A stretch of 52,426 bases of DNA from a virus. The stretch lies in IMG/VR virus record IMGVR_UViG_3300024346_000091, positions 1 to 52,426 of that record; one strand, given 5' to 3'. Both the position numbers and the translations under genes were made by a program. Under the pieces are notes generated by a model. The model searched no databases and was not told the DNA's origin. It saw only the letters and a list, made by a program, of their open reading frames with translations. Of the stretch, positions 8,986 through 18,415 are shown piece by piece; position 1 is the stretch's first letter; each line of letters starts with the position of its first letter.

Positions 8986-9901
8986 TTACTACGTCTATTA
9001 CAACCAAGACACTGGCGAGATAACTTCCGTTGGGCGGAGCCCGCAGGCTATGTCAACAGATCGTCTATTGATAACAAACAATGACGTCGCCCGCCAGATT
9101 GTGGCGGGCGTGGCCTCTTTAGAAGGGTTCATAGTTGATTTCTTTAACGAAGAGCCTAAGCTAAAGACGAAATCAGAATTCTTAGAGTCCATCAGTAACA
9201 GTACATTACGTCGCATATCCGACTCGCCCAAAGAAGAATGGGAGATGCGACTGTCATTCTATTCTGTAAACAACAAGATGTTGATAGAAATAAATGACGA
9301 TGTAGTTTTGCGGTTGCGTAAATACTGGGAACAGGGACAAACTGGCACTAAAAACGAGCACAAAATCTGCGTGTATGTTGCGCTAGCTGATGATTACGAT
9401 TCGTTATTAGCTACAATATCCATGAAGTTAGACGATTTGTTGAAAAATAAATACGTTGAAGTGAACACACTGAAATTGTTTGACGGCTACGATATCTCTA
9501 GGCTTTGTTTCTTTACCACAGCAAAATTTACAAGATGCTACACACAGACAATAGATAAAAAATATGACAGTAAACTTGCAACAGGAATTAATCAAAGTAG
9601 CAAATGGCAATACGCACGAAATGATATGAACAGTGATATAGAATTTGTGCAAGACAATGATCGGTTGCTAATTAACAGACAAAGCAGTGTTCGTCCTATT
9701 GATTTGAACCATGACACTGACACCCTAAAGTGCTTTATAACAGGACAGACGCCAGACCATCTTATTAGCAGCTTTGATATTGACATAGACAGTGTGCTTG
9801 ATGGTAAGACATTAAAGTATCAAATTGATTTTGATATTATGGACGTCAATATAATGTACAGCATGCCTAGGCTAAAAATACGGAAGAGGAAATCTAAATG
9901 A
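8945..9901 (+). CDS. Conserved phage protein of unknown function
   Basis: 318 aa. It overlaps the previous gene by 41 bases; ATG at 8945 is the only usable start because HDYYVYYNQDTGEITSVG follows soon after. That opening resembles a protein found near structural genes in marine T4-like phages. The middle is charged, with a helix around LRKYWEQGQTGTKNEHK, and the C-terminus is beta-rich and basic (PRLKIRKRKSK). No enzymatic motif. Its position between glycosyltransferase-like genes suggests a role in the same process, but the function is unknown. Confidence 0.5.
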   Translation: MVTVTPRTRNSSHDYYVYYNQDTGEITSVGRSPQAMSTDRLLITNNDVARQIVAGVASLEGFIVDFFNEEPKLKTKSEFLESISNSTLRRISDSPKEEWEMRLSFYSVNNKMLIEINDDVVLRLRKYWEQGQTGTKNEHKICVYVALADDYDSLLATISMKLDDLLKNKYVEVNTLKLFDGYDISRLCFFTTAKFTRCYTQTIDKKYDSKLATGINQSSKWQYARNDMNSDIEFVQDNDRLLINRQSSVRPIDLNHDTDTLKCFITGQTPDHLISSFDIDIDSVLDGKTLKYQIDFDIMDVNIMYSMPRLKIRKRKSK

Positions 9902-10896
9902 CACTTGTACCAATAAGTGAATTCGACATCGTCTACATAAGCTACGACGAACCAAATGCTGATGAGAATTGGCAAGACTTACTTGAAAAATGCCCGTGGG
10001 CAAAACGCAGCCATGGCGTATATGGTAGTGATGCTGCACACAAAGCAGCCGCTAAACTATCTGAAACAGACAGATTTATTACAGTTGATGCTGACAACAT
10101 TGTTGATCCTGAATTCTTTAACTTAGAACTTGACATGGATAAAGTTGGCCATCACGACGTAATCAGCTGGGCAGCGAAGAATGAAATTAACGGGCTTGTA
10201 TACGGAAACGGCGGCATCAAATGCTGGCCAAAGTATGTTGTTGAGCACATGCGCACACATGAGGCAGCACCAGAGAATGACAAAAGAGCGCAGGTTGATT
10301 TCTGTTGGAACATAAACTATGTGCAAATGAACAACGTTTATAGTCACATCTATAACAATGCTAGCCCACACCAAGCATGGCGGGCAGGCTTCCGTGAAGG
10401 CTGCAAGATGACGTTGGAAAATGGTGACGTTGTTGACAAGCGTGACATTAAAAAGATCCACCGTAAAAATTATCAGCGCCTACTTGTTTGGCAAAGCGCA
10501 GGGGCAGATGCGAAGAATGGCCTGTGGGCAATTTACGGTGCTCGACTAGGCTGCATTATGACTAACATGCGGCGCGATGAGTGGGATTGGACAAACGTGC
10601 GGGACTTTGAGTGGCTCAACCAATACTGGCGGGATCACGTTGCCCCTAGTTTTGCAGTGTCACACGCAACCGATCCAGGAAATCAGTTATGTGACCGTAC
10701 TGGTTATAACTGGAATTTGTCAGAACTCGAAACAGTAACAGACATGTTAGGGCAACAAATTCGCAACGAACTAAAACTAGAAATTGCTGATTTAGATGCA
10801 GAAGGAAGCAAGTTCTTCAAAGAGGTTTACATCAATCCTGCCCGTGTTCCGCCTATGACATTAGAGACTGACGTTACAAATGAGATTGATGAATGA
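9898..10896 (+). CDS. GT-A-like glycosyltransferase, phage type
   Basis: 332 aa with an AGAGGAAA site and ATGA overlap. The N-terminus (FDIVYISYDEPNADENW) and DRFITVDADNIVDPEFF (DxD around residues 63-65) fit a GT-A nucleotide-sugar transferase. GLVYGNGGIKCWPKYVVEHM and the ASPHQAWRAGFREGCKM segment are shared with the protein at 16538 (YGYGGAKLFPKQ, FNAWKSAFRECAKL), so the two are paralogues. The family recurs in marine T4-like phages. Acceptor unknown. Confidence 0.6.
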   Translation: MTLVPISEFDIVYISYDEPNADENWQDLLEKCPWAKRSHGVYGSDAAHKAAAKLSETDRFITVDADNIVDPEFFNLELDMDKVGHHDVISWAAKNEINGLVYGNGGIKCWPKYVVEHMRTHEAAPENDKRAQVDFCWNINYVQMNNVYSHIYNNASPHQAWRAGFREGCKMTLENGDVVDKRDIKKIHRKNYQRLLVWQSAGADAKNGLWAIYGARLGCIMTNMRRDEWDWTNVRDFEWLNQYWRDHVAPSFAVSHATDPGNQLCDRTGYNWNLSELETVTDMLGQQIRNELKLEIADLDAEGSKFFKEVYINPARVPPMTLETDVTNEIDE

Positions 10897-12446
10897 GTAA
10901 GAAATTAAATGACTTAGACTGGCATAAAGGCAAGGATGGTTACATATTTAACGACAGTGACAATGCTTCTAAAATTAAAGAATTGCTTGGCGGCACAGGT
11001 TGTGGATTTTGCCTAGCTAAATTCAAACAAGTCACGTTACACTTGGGAACGGGAATGACACACAGTTGTCACCACCCTGCCCCGCACAAAATTCCTCTTG
11101 ATGAACTAGCTGACAACCCTGCCGCACTGTTTAATACACAGCATCTCAAACATGCACGAAAGCAAATGCTTAACAACGAGCGCCCAAGCGAGTGTGATTA
11201 TTGTTGGCGCGTTGAAGATGAGGGCGGCACAAGTGATCGCACGTATAAGAGCCTTGAAAGTTGGGCACTGCCTGATCATGATCGCATTGCAGCATTGCGT
11301 GGCGACGAGGACATTTATCCAAGCTACCTTGAGGTCAGCTTTAGTAATGTATGCAACATGAAATGCACATACTGTGGTCCAGAGTATAGCAGCAAATGGG
11401 TTGAAGAGCTCAAAAAGGATGGGCCAGTCAAGCTGCTTGATGGAACAAAGCATGAGCAATGGTCACATGGCTATCAGGACTTAGACAGCCTGAACATCAA
11501 AAACCGTGACTACAATCCCTATGTTGAAGCATTTTGGAAATGGTTCCCACAAGCATTGCCACACTTGCGTCACTACCGCATTACAGGTGGCGAACCGCTT
11601 ATGAGCAAGGAAACATTTAAGAGCATGGATTGGCTAATTGACAATCCTAATACAGAACTAGAGTTCTCCATCAATAGCAACTTTAGTGTGCCCGACAAGC
11701 TATGGGACAAGTTTATTGAAAAGCTTGAAGTGCTCAAGGATGGCAAAGTCAAAAAAATTACTATCTATACCAGCATTGAAGGCTGGGGCGAACGCGCAGA
11801 GTATGCACGTACAGGGCTCAAGTTTGAATTATTACGCCAACGTTACGAGCAGATACTACAGATGGGTAACGTGCGTTGTGTCATCATGGCAGCATACAAT
11901 ATCTTTAGTGTTACGAGTATGCAGCAGATGTTGGAATGGCTGCATGAAATGAAGATTAAATATAACCCAAATGACTCAGCTGTCAAGTGGGAAAATGATA
12001 CAGGATTTCAGATTCAACCTGACAGCAATAGCTTTCAGGACCGCCAAGCTATTAATCCCAATCATCATTCGGTCGTTGGTGTTGACATTCCTTACTTGCG
12101 CCACCCTTCATTCCTTGACGCGCAAATCGCGACTGACGAACTAGTGTCTGAATTTATGCTTCCTACGATGAATTTCATGGCCAAGCATAACACATTCAAC
12201 CAATGGAATAGTCACCAAGGATTTGAAGATTTTGAGATTGAAAAATTCAAGCGTATTGTTATGCACCGTATGTACTACAATCGTGAAGGAAAGCAAACAC
12301 CAGAAGTTGAAATACAACGTGCAAAGTTTTACGAGTTTGTAAACACAATGGACAAACGCAGGAACACAGATTTCCTCAGTGTATTTCCAGAAATGGCAGA
12401 CTTTTATACTGAGTGCGAAGCTTGTTACAAGCGTGTATTTCCATAA
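10893..12446 (+). CDS. Radical SAM protein with N-terminal cysteine domain (twitch type)
   Basis: 517 aa, ATGA-coupled to the previous gene. The radical SAM cluster ligands are C154, C158 and C161 (CNMKCTYC) and the SAM-binding ITGGEP motif is at residues 231-235. An N-terminal cysteine-rich region (C37, C40, C59, C101, C104) with ARKQMLNNERPSECDYC may bind an auxiliary iron-sulfur cluster; its layout is shared with the proteins at 21648, 22838 and 24762. Such enzymes modify peptides, sugars or small molecules with a 5'-deoxyadenosyl radical. The 3' end overlaps the convergent dehydrogenase gene by 22 bases. Substrate unknown. Confidence 0.8.
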   Translation: MSKKLNDLDWHKGKDGYIFNDSDNASKIKELLGGTGCGFCLAKFKQVTLHLGTGMTHSCHHPAPHKIPLDELADNPAALFNTQHLKHARKQMLNNERPSECDYCWRVEDEGGTSDRTYKSLESWALPDHDRIAALRGDEDIYPSYLEVSFSNVCNMKCTYCGPEYSSKWVEELKKDGPVKLLDGTKHEQWSHGYQDLDSLNIKNRDYNPYVEAFWKWFPQALPHLRHYRITGGEPLMSKETFKSMDWLIDNPNTELEFSINSNFSVPDKLWDKFIEKLEVLKDGKVKKITIYTSIEGWGERAEYARTGLKFELLRQRYEQILQMGNVRCVIMAAYNIFSVTSMQQMLEWLHEMKIKYNPNDSAVKWENDTGFQIQPDSNSFQDRQAINPNHHSVVGVDIPYLRHPSFLDAQIATDELVSEFMLPTMNFMAKHNTFNQWNSHQGFEDFEIEKFKRIVMHRMYYNREGKQTPEVEIQRAKFYEFVNTMDKRRNTDFLSVFPEMADFYTECEACYKRVFP

Positions 12447-13642
12447 TGGATGACTTCAACATCAGCTGATTTAAACTTGCGCCAAGGGTCGACGACTACA
12501 CTACCAGTTGGTATATCACAATACATTGTCTGCACACCTTTACGGTATGTAACTTCACGGCTATGCGCTAGTAAGAACACAGCGGGACCAGTTGTAGTGC
12601 GATAATCGCCTGTTATAGGATCAACATATTCTGGCGTATGCCCTAACTCAGTGCAGTAATGTCCCACTAGCAGGCTATAGCTACCGTCAAGATATTCTAC
12701 ACCGGGCTTATATGCCTTGCCATGTATTACAACAGGCAGGCGATTCATTATAGCTTCACGACATAGACGATGGGCAAGCCTTAATGCTTGGCGTTCTCGC
12801 GCATTCATGATAGAGTCAAATAAATCGTAACCCAAGTCTAGTTCTTTTGCCATCCAGCGCAGCGCGATATTATCACGTGGGTGGCAAGCACCACCATCAC
12901 CCATACCAGCCGTCATATACTGTGGACCCATAATACGTTGAGTACTTTGTGCTAGCGCATCTGTAACGACGTCAACGTTGATGTTGCCTTGCGCTTCAGC
13001 AACGTCCTGAATCATGTTGACAAGTCCAATTTTTGCACTTATAAAGGTGTTATAGAAGATTTTGATACTCTCGCATTCGTCCCAAGTACCAACAACATAA
13101 CGCGGATCGTTATCCATAATGGTTTTGTAAAAGTCAATTAGCTGGCGAGCGTGCGATGTTTCGTCTCCATCTTCAGTACCAACCATTACCATCTCTGGGT
13201 TTACCATATCCCATTCAACACTGCCCATTGCAATCAAGTAAGGATTGTATACAAAGTTTGTGTTGGTGACGCGCCCCGCAAGTGTTCTTCTAGTTGTGCC
13301 AGGCAACACAGTGCTAATTAGCACTAGCAGCTGGTCTGCGTTCATATACTTGTTAGCCTCTTCCAAGCACTCTACTACCGCAGTATAATCAAAGTCACGA
13401 GGCTCTAGGTGCGCACTTGGTGTTGCACCACCATATTCAGCTTCGTGTGGTGTAGGCACTGCGATAAACACAATGTCACACCCATCTACGGCTTGACTGA
13501 TACTACTCTTTACGTTTACTAGGGTGCTAGTACGCGACTCTACATCATAGCCATTTACAATATGTCCTCTGCTTGCAACAACATTAGCGCAAGCCATGCC
13601 TAGTTTTCCTAAGCCTATAAATCCAATTTTATTCATTATCAT
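12425..13642 (-). CDS. UDP-glucose/GDP-mannose dehydrogenase family protein
   Basis: 405 aa; ATG at 13642 or 13636 both possible, neither with a clear ribosome site. The N-terminal Rossmann motif GFIGLGKLGM (residues 7-16) binds NAD. E191/K194/N198/K204 in ESIKIFYNTFISAKIG and the catalytic cysteine C253 in GGACHPRDN match the active site of nucleotide-sugar 4-electron dehydrogenases, which make uronic acids. The C-terminal third binds the nucleotide sugar. At about 400 residues it has the family's usual length. It probably produces an acidic nucleotide sugar for the surrounding transferases. Exact substrate (UDP-glucose, UDP-HexNAc or GDP-mannose) not determined. Confidence 0.8.
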   Translation of the reverse strand: MIMNKIGFIGLGKLGMACANVVASRGHIVNGYDVESRTSTLVNVKSSISQAVDGCDIVFIAVPTPHEAEYGGATPSAHLEPRDFDYTAVVECLEEANKYMNADQLLVLISTVLPGTTRRTLAGRVTNTNFVYNPYLIAMGSVEWDMVNPEMVMVGTEDGDETSHARQLIDFYKTIMDNDPRYVVGTWDECESIKIFYNTFISAKIGLVNMIQDVAEAQGNINVDVVTDALAQSTQRIMGPQYMTAGMGDGGACHPRDNIALRWMAKELDLGYDLFDSIMNARERQALRLAHRLCREAIMNRLPVVIHGKAYKPGVEYLDGSYSLLVGHYCTELGHTPEYVDPITGDYRTTTGPAVFLLAHSREVTYRKGVQTMYCDIPTGSVVVDPWRKFKSADVEVIHYGNTRL

Positions 13643-14861
13643 TGTGGAACGTGTTTACCAGGTTGTGTAGTAAATCCTCGTCCATTCTCCTTACATTCTT
13701 TGCTCTGTGGCGAGCGTTGTGTTTTAATACTGGCAACATGTCTTTAAGAACAAGTGCTAACTCCTCAGGAGTTTTTGATATAAACTCCTTTGCAGCATCA
13801 GTTATAGCGGTTATTCGTGTAGGTATGTCTTCAATCAAATCATACGATTCGTCAATCCATTTATCAAAAGTTTGATATCCTTGTTGGCGTAAAAATTCTA
13901 AGCTATGCGGATAGTTGTATATAACAAATGGTTGCAACATTTGCATAGGCTTGAAGGTTTTCTCTGAAAAGAACATGCGCTGATGTTTATGCTGGTCGCC
14001 ATAAAACGTTTCGTTTACAATATGCAAGTAGGAGTTCAAAAATTTGTCAAAACTAGCATCATGCACAGGATTAGTCTTGACATCAAGACCATCATCTATT
14101 ATAAGTGGTAGTTCTTTTTTAATCTTGGACAGTTTAGCTTTGTTGTAGTCGGGCAAACACGCCGGTAGATGCTCAAGGATAAACTTGGCGTTGGGCTTTG
14201 GGCCTAAATCAAAACTCATTAGGTTACCCTGCTTATGTCCCCACATCTTGTATACCATAGCTAGGCGACCCTGACTTGGGCGACGAGCCATCATTATAAA
14301 CTTATGGGGTCGTTGTTTTAGTGACTTGATGTCCTCAATTATAGTGTCAATATTGCTTTCTTGGTCAATAGATTGAAACCACATCTGGTTAACGTGTTTG
14401 AATGGAAGATTGGAGATAGGGTTGAGGTTGCCAGACACGACAATAAAATGTTCTATGCGCAAGCGCGGGTTGTTTTCACATACATCAAGAATCATACGAG
14501 TGTAATCGGTCCAGGACTCGCTTTCCCAATTGTCATAAATTATTATGCCTGCATTGCCCTCAACACAGTCGTCTACAACGTAGTCAGGAACATGTATTAA
14601 TGCGTAGCCGCTTAAATTGCGGTCTGCAAAATGCTTCAGAGGATATTCACAGCTAATAGGATAAAAGTAGAACTGATCTCTTTTAGCTGGTTCCCAATAT
14701 GTGCCCTTCGTGCGACCAAATGGTTGAGAAAACAACGAATTAACATGGAAAAAGATATCAGGGTCCGACCCTACAGTTTTTGACACATAGTCAATGTTGG
14801 CTTGGCTGATACCATTTCTGTATGTGTCATCAGACTCAAAATATAATTGAAGAGGTGGCAT
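13629..14861 (-). CDS. GT-B-like glycosyltransferase-related protein
   Basis: 410 aa from ATG 14861, chosen because GGAG (14870-14873) lies 8 bases upstream; an upstream ATG at 14897 has no such site. The C-terminal third contains FFSEKTFKPMQMLQPFV, then SLEFLRQQGYQTF and WIDESYDLI, a signature seen in many marine phage and giant-virus proteins. It resembles the nucleotide-sugar-binding C-terminal half of GT-B enzymes such as fucosyl- and exostosin-type transferases. No signal peptide. It shares a probable late promoter with the divergent carbamoyltransferase gene and overlaps the dehydrogenase start by 14 bases. Confidence 0.5.
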   Translation of the reverse strand: MPPLQLYFESDDTYRNGISQANIDYVSKTVGSDPDIFFHVNSLFSQPFGRTKGTYWEPAKRDQFYFYPISCEYPLKHFADRNLSGYALIHVPDYVVDDCVEGNAGIIIYDNWESESWTDYTRMILDVCENNPRLRIEHFIVVSGNLNPISNLPFKHVNQMWFQSIDQESNIDTIIEDIKSLKQRPHKFIMMARRPSQGRLAMVYKMWGHKQGNLMSFDLGPKPNAKFILEHLPACLPDYNKAKLSKIKKELPLIIDDGLDVKTNPVHDASFDKFLNSYLHIVNETFYGDQHKHQRMFFSEKTFKPMQMLQPFVIYNYPHSLEFLRQQGYQTFDKWIDESYDLIEDIPTRITAITDAAKEFISKTPEELALVLKDMLPVLKHNARHRAKNVRRMDEDLLHNLVNTFHNDNE

Positions 14862-14876
14862 ACTATTCACTCCGTT

Positions 14877-14906
14877 ACTAAATATATACGTATACAATTA
14901 TTTATG
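14877..14906. promoter_or_regulatory. Divergent late-promoter region
   Basis: On the minus strand CATAAATA (14906-14899) fits the NATAAATA late element and lies 38 bases from the start at 14861. On the plus strand ACTAAATA (14877-14884) lies 33 bases before the ATG at 14917. A perfect 10-base palindrome TATACGTATA (14885-14894) sits between them and could be an operator or simply AT-rich symmetry. This is the only divergent junction in the window. Confidence 0.45.
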
Positions 14907-14916
14907 AAAGATTCAA

Positions 14917-16410
14917 ATGATAAAATGGGGTTGGAGTGGAATGAGTCATGATGCTGCGCTTGCAGTTATTGCAGACGACAAATTAGTTTACGCTAGTCAC
15001 AGTGAACGTTACAGCCGCGTCAAAAACGACAAGCATATAAGCTTAAAGCAAATATCAGAAGCACTTGAATATGGTTACCCAGATGCAGTGTATTATTATG
15101 AAACACCTTGGTTAAAAAAGTGCCGCCAGTTTCAATCCGGGCAACGTGAACTGATTTGGAAAGAGAGTCCTCGTTCCTACTTCAAACATTTTGGCATTGA
15201 CATGAAGCATCAATCCACTCGCCATCACCACAGCCATGCAGCATACGGGTACTTTACTTCTGGCTTTGATAAGGCAGATGTATTGGTTATTGACAGTATT
15301 GGTGAATATGAAACACTTAGCTATTGGCGCGGCGAAGGCGACAAATTAACCAAAGTAGCCAGCCAAAATTATCCTCATAGTGTAGGACTTTGGTACAGTG
15401 CTATGACGCAGCGTCTTGGGCTCAAGCCACAAGAGCATGAATATATCTTAATGGGCATGGCAGCGTCAGGCAATGAAAGTAGATTTTATGATATTATTAT
15501 GAAAGACTTCTTTGTGCAATTACCAAGCAAACATAACTTTAATGTTGTTTTCAAAGAAAACTTACATCGCGGATGCATGAACTGGCGCCCTGAACTTAAC
15601 ACTGTGCAAGATTTAGCTGACATTGCAGCAGCAGTACAGGCAATTTATGAAGAGATACTTTTCGGGCTGCTCGAGTATACTAGACAATCGACAAATCAAA
15701 ATGTTGTCATAGTTGGTGGGTGCGCACTTAATTGTGTTGCTAATTTAGAAGCCTACCACCATTATGAGCAAGTTTGGGTACCGTCTAATCCGGGCGATGC
15801 AGGCAGTAGTGTAGGAGCAATACTTGCCCATCACCCTCAGCGTCTAATTATGCAAGATGCTTATTTAGGAACCGACATACCTGGCGACTACCCTATTGAT
15901 GATATTATGCACGATTTGTTAACAACTGGAGTAAGTGCGGTTGCATCTGGTCGGGCAGAATTTGGTCCTCGCGCACTAGGCAACCGTAGTATATTGGCGG
16001 ACCCACGTCTACATGATATAAAGGACCGTGTCAATACGCTTAAACAACGCGAGTCGTTTCGTCCATTTTCTCCAGCAGTTTTAGAAGGTCACGCCGCGCC
16101 ACTTTTCCAGATACCACATAAGGATTGGACTGCGCCATATATGCAATTTGCTCTATGGTGCAACGCGCCGAATGCTTACCCAGGTATAGTCCACATTGAT
16201 ACAACTAGCCGTGTACAAACGGTAGGAAAGACCAATAACTATTCACAAAGAGGCTTTCGCCGCCTGTTAGAGCGCTGGCATGGTGAAACAGGGTGCCCTA
16301 TGTTACTTAACACAAGCCTCAATGTAAAAGGTGAGCCCTTGGTAAATACACGGGAAGACGCAGTGCGATGGTCAAAATTGCATGGCGTTGAAGTAAGGAT
16401 GCCAAAATGA
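14917..16410 (+). CDS. Carbamoyltransferase (NodU/TobZ family)
   Basis: 497 aa. The family attaches a carbamoyl group from carbamoyl phosphate to sugars or antibiotics through a carbamoyl-adenylate. The N-terminal Kae1-like domain shows SHDAALAVIA (H11), SERYSRVKND and the metal-binding HHHSHAAYGYF (residues 103-107 and on), followed by GGCALNCVAN. The C-terminal YrdC-like domain shows GRAEFGPRALGNRSILADP, ESFRPFSPAVL and NTSLNVKGEPLV. Length is somewhat below the common 550-600 residues but both domains are present. It probably decorates a sugar assembled by the neighbouring enzymes. The start lacks a strong ribosome-binding site. Confidence 0.88.
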   Translation: MIKWGWSGMSHDAALAVIADDKLVYASHSERYSRVKNDKHISLKQISEALEYGYPDAVYYYETPWLKKCRQFQSGQRELIWKESPRSYFKHFGIDMKHQSTRHHHSHAAYGYFTSGFDKADVLVIDSIGEYETLSYWRGEGDKLTKVASQNYPHSVGLWYSAMTQRLGLKPQEHEYILMGMAASGNESRFYDIIMKDFFVQLPSKHNFNVVFKENLHRGCMNWRPELNTVQDLADIAAAVQAIYEEILFGLLEYTRQSTNQNVVIVGGCALNCVANLEAYHHYEQVWVPSNPGDAGSSVGAILAHHPQRLIMQDAYLGTDIPGDYPIDDIMHDLLTTGVSAVASGRAEFGPRALGNRSILADPRLHDIKDRVNTLKQRESFRPFSPAVLEGHAAPLFQIPHKDWTAPYMQFALWCNAPNAYPGIVHIDTTSRVQTVGKTNNYSQRGFRRLLERWHGETGCPMLLNTSLNVKGEPLVNTREDAVRWSKLHGVEVRMPK

Positions 16411-16496
16411 AATGGATTAAAAACCAAATTGCTAAATGGAAACGCAAGCGCAGATTAAAAAAGCTTGCTAAACAGGATCCATTTATTTACGATTGA
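16407..16496 (+). CDS. Small basic protein, 29 aa
   Basis: It starts inside the carbamoyltransferase stop (ATGA) and ends at TGA 16494-16496. The product is almost half Lys/Arg in its first 23 residues and ends QDPFIYD. Small basic proteins ending DPFIY or DPYIY are a recurrent feature of marine T4-like phage genomes, which supports translation despite the size. Its charge suggests nucleic-acid or membrane binding. The last bases lie within the -35 of the following promoter. Confidence 0.55.
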   Translation: MKWIKNQIAKWKRKRRLKKLAKQDPFIYD

Positions 16497-16521
16497 CATT
16501 GTGTCAATTATACCATATACT
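16493..16521 (+). promoter_or_regulatory. Sigma70-type promoter TTGACA-17-TATACT with palindrome
   Basis: TTGACA (16493-16498) and TATACT (16516-16521) are 17 bases apart. The gene at 16538 has AAGGAG before its ATG. TTGACA-TTG-TGTCAA (16493-16507) forms an inverted repeat over the -35, a possible repressor site similar to the one at 50876. Confidence 0.75.
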
Positions 16522-16537
16522 TAATTAAGGAGTAAAC

Positions 16538-17245
16538 ATGCTTGATGTATTTTTTCTAAGCTATGACGAGCCATTCGCTGATGACAACTTTAAGATATTA
16601 CAGATGTTTGCGCCCAATGCCAAACGGGTGCATGGCGTCAAAGGTATCTTTGACGCTCATCAAGAATGTGCCCGCCAAAGCAATACTAGCCATTTCTATG
16701 TAATTGACGCAGACGCAATTATTGAAGAGGAATTCAGCTTTAAATTCACGCCACAGTCTGATCAGTTTATTTACGGCACAGTGCCAGAGACTGATTGTGT
16801 ATACGTATGGCGCAGTCGCAATCCAGTCAATGATTTGATTTACGGTTACGGTGGTGCAAAACTGTTTCCCAAGCAAAAACTGATTGATGCAGAACACTGG
16901 AATGTAGACATGACGACGACTATTGGAGCACCCTTTGTACCGAAATTTCAGATCAGCAATATTACTGCTTTCAACACAGACCCATTTAATGCCTGGAAAA
17001 GTGCGTTTCGAGAGTGCGCAAAGTTGGCATCAGCTATCATTCCAAATGGAGACAATACTGACAATGAGTATAGACTCAAGGTGTGGTGTGAACGGGGTAG
17101 AGGCAGGCCATTTGGAGACTATGTTGTACTCGGTGCTCAGCAAGGCAGTGATTTTGGAGAACGCTACAAAGATAAGTCACACATCCTTACTAAAATAAAC
17201 GACTTTGACTGGTTAAGAGAGATATTTAATTCACATGCTAACTAA
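16538..17245 (+). CDS. GT-A-like glycosyltransferase, paralogue of 9898 gene
   Basis: 235 aa with AAGGAG upstream. VFFLSYDEPFADDNF, FYVIDADAIIEEEF (DxD near residues 63-65), LIYGYGGAKLFPKQ and FNAWKSAFRECAKL line up with the 332-aa protein at 9898, but the last 90 residues of that protein are missing. A metal-dependent nucleotide-sugar transferase is likely. It is the first gene behind the 16493 promoter and overlaps the next by 11 bases. Confidence 0.6.
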   Translation: MLDVFFLSYDEPFADDNFKILQMFAPNAKRVHGVKGIFDAHQECARQSNTSHFYVIDADAIIEEEFSFKFTPQSDQFIYGTVPETDCVYVWRSRNPVNDLIYGYGGAKLFPKQKLIDAEHWNVDMTTTIGAPFVPKFQISNITAFNTDPFNAWKSAFRECAKLASAIIPNGDNTDNEYRLKVWCERGRGRPFGDYVVLGAQQGSDFGERYKDKSHILTKINDFDWLREIFNSHAN

Positions 17246-18191
17246 AGGACAATTACTAGATAGGATGGAAATACTCTATCCTTATGATACACGATTTGCT
17301 GACTTGCGCCGCGCATACATTGATCGTGATGAGCACAGCATACACCGTTTAATGGTTGATCAATATGGTGATGATGTTGACAAGTTGCGCAAGGCAATCC
17401 GCGACAATAATTGGCACCACATCTTCCATTTAATTGAGGGTGAGTGGCAACCAGATTTCACAGTACGCGGAGGCTTATTGGAACAAGGTGACTTGCGTAA
17501 ATTCTTATTTGAAGATAATGTATGGAGCATGTATAGGCTGTTGTTGAGTATGCAAGACAGTCGAATTGTAACTACCATTAAAAGCTTCCATGCAAGTGGT
17601 ACACGATGGGATAAAGATGCAATGAGCCGTGGTCAACTACAAAGTAAAATGTGGCTGATTGATGAACTTAAAACACTTGACTTAGAGTTAGGTACAGTGT
17701 TTCTTTGTGCGGGCTGGTACGGTCTGCTTGCTACATTGATGTTTGAAAACGGCATTGAAATTGGTAAAGTCCGCAGCTTTGATATTGATCCAGATGTTGC
17801 TGCGATAGCAGACAAGTTTAACTTGCCTTGGCTACAGGACGAATGGAAATTTAAGTCTGTGTTGGCTGACATACATGACTTGACGTATGCAGACTTTAAT
17901 TATGAAGTTGTTCGCAGCAATGGGACAACTGTAAAATTGATAGACACAGCTAACACTGTAATAAATACTAGCTGTGAGCATATAGATCAATTTGATGATT
18001 GGTATGCTAAAATACCAACAGGCACATTGGTAATACTACAAAGCAATGATTATGCAGACGTAGAAGAGCATATTAATATATCGCCAGATTTAGACAGTTT
18101 TTCTACTCAAACGCCAATGGCAGAAGTCCTTTACAGTGGTGAATTAGATTTACTAGATTACACTAGATTTATGCGTATTGGATATAAATGA
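17235..18191 (+). CDS. Class I SAM-dependent methyltransferase-like protein
   Basis: 318 aa. The N-terminal 120 residues are helical and charged with no recognised motif. A Rossmann-type core follows: TVFLCAGWYGLLATLM (about 154-169, the glycine-containing SAM loop), then VRSFDIDPDVA with acidic residues D183 and D185 at the expected end of strand 2. VINTSCEHI occupies the motif IV region. Similar proteins occur in marine phages. The methyl acceptor is unknown; an island product such as a sugar is a reasonable guess. SAM could come from the phage MetK. Confidence 0.55.
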   Translation: MLTKGQLLDRMEILYPYDTRFADLRRAYIDRDEHSIHRLMVDQYGDDVDKLRKAIRDNNWHHIFHLIEGEWQPDFTVRGGLLEQGDLRKFLFEDNVWSMYRLLLSMQDSRIVTTIKSFHASGTRWDKDAMSRGQLQSKMWLIDELKTLDLELGTVFLCAGWYGLLATLMFENGIEIGKVRSFDIDPDVAAIADKFNLPWLQDEWKFKSVLADIHDLTYADFNYEVVRSNGTTVKLIDTANTVINTSCEHIDQFDDWYAKIPTGTLVILQSNDYADVEEHINISPDLDSFSTQTPMAEVLYSGELDLLDYTRFMRIGYK

Positions 18192-18415
18192 GAAGCTTAG
18201 ACAAATTATCTCTGAGAGAAATGCAAACACTTAGCGCAAGGGCGTTGAGTGCGATGGTTGCGAGTAACGACAACATTTGGCAATTTAACAAGCAAGCACA
18301 CCACAATAGTCATAATTGGTATCGTGCTGTGATTGAATGGTACATTGGCGAATATGGTGGATGGCCTGACCAAGTTGGTCCTGGGACAGAAGTAAAGCTA
18401 GTGTCTGATGATTAA
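18188..18415 (+). CDS. Small hypothetical protein
   Basis: 75 aa, ATGA-coupled to the methyltransferase and overlapping the next gene by 8 bases. No cysteine. An N-terminal helix (LDKLSLREMQTLSARALSAM) precedes a Trp/Tyr/His-rich middle (IWQFNKQAHHNSHNWYRAVIEWYIGEYGGW). The many aromatic residues could mark a binding surface, or a peptide substrate of nearby radical enzymes; neither is shown. Not recognised. Confidence 0.55.
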   Translation: MRSLDKLSLREMQTLSARALSAMVASNDNIWQFNKQAHHNSHNWYRAVIEWYIGEYGGWPDQVGPGTEVKLVSDD

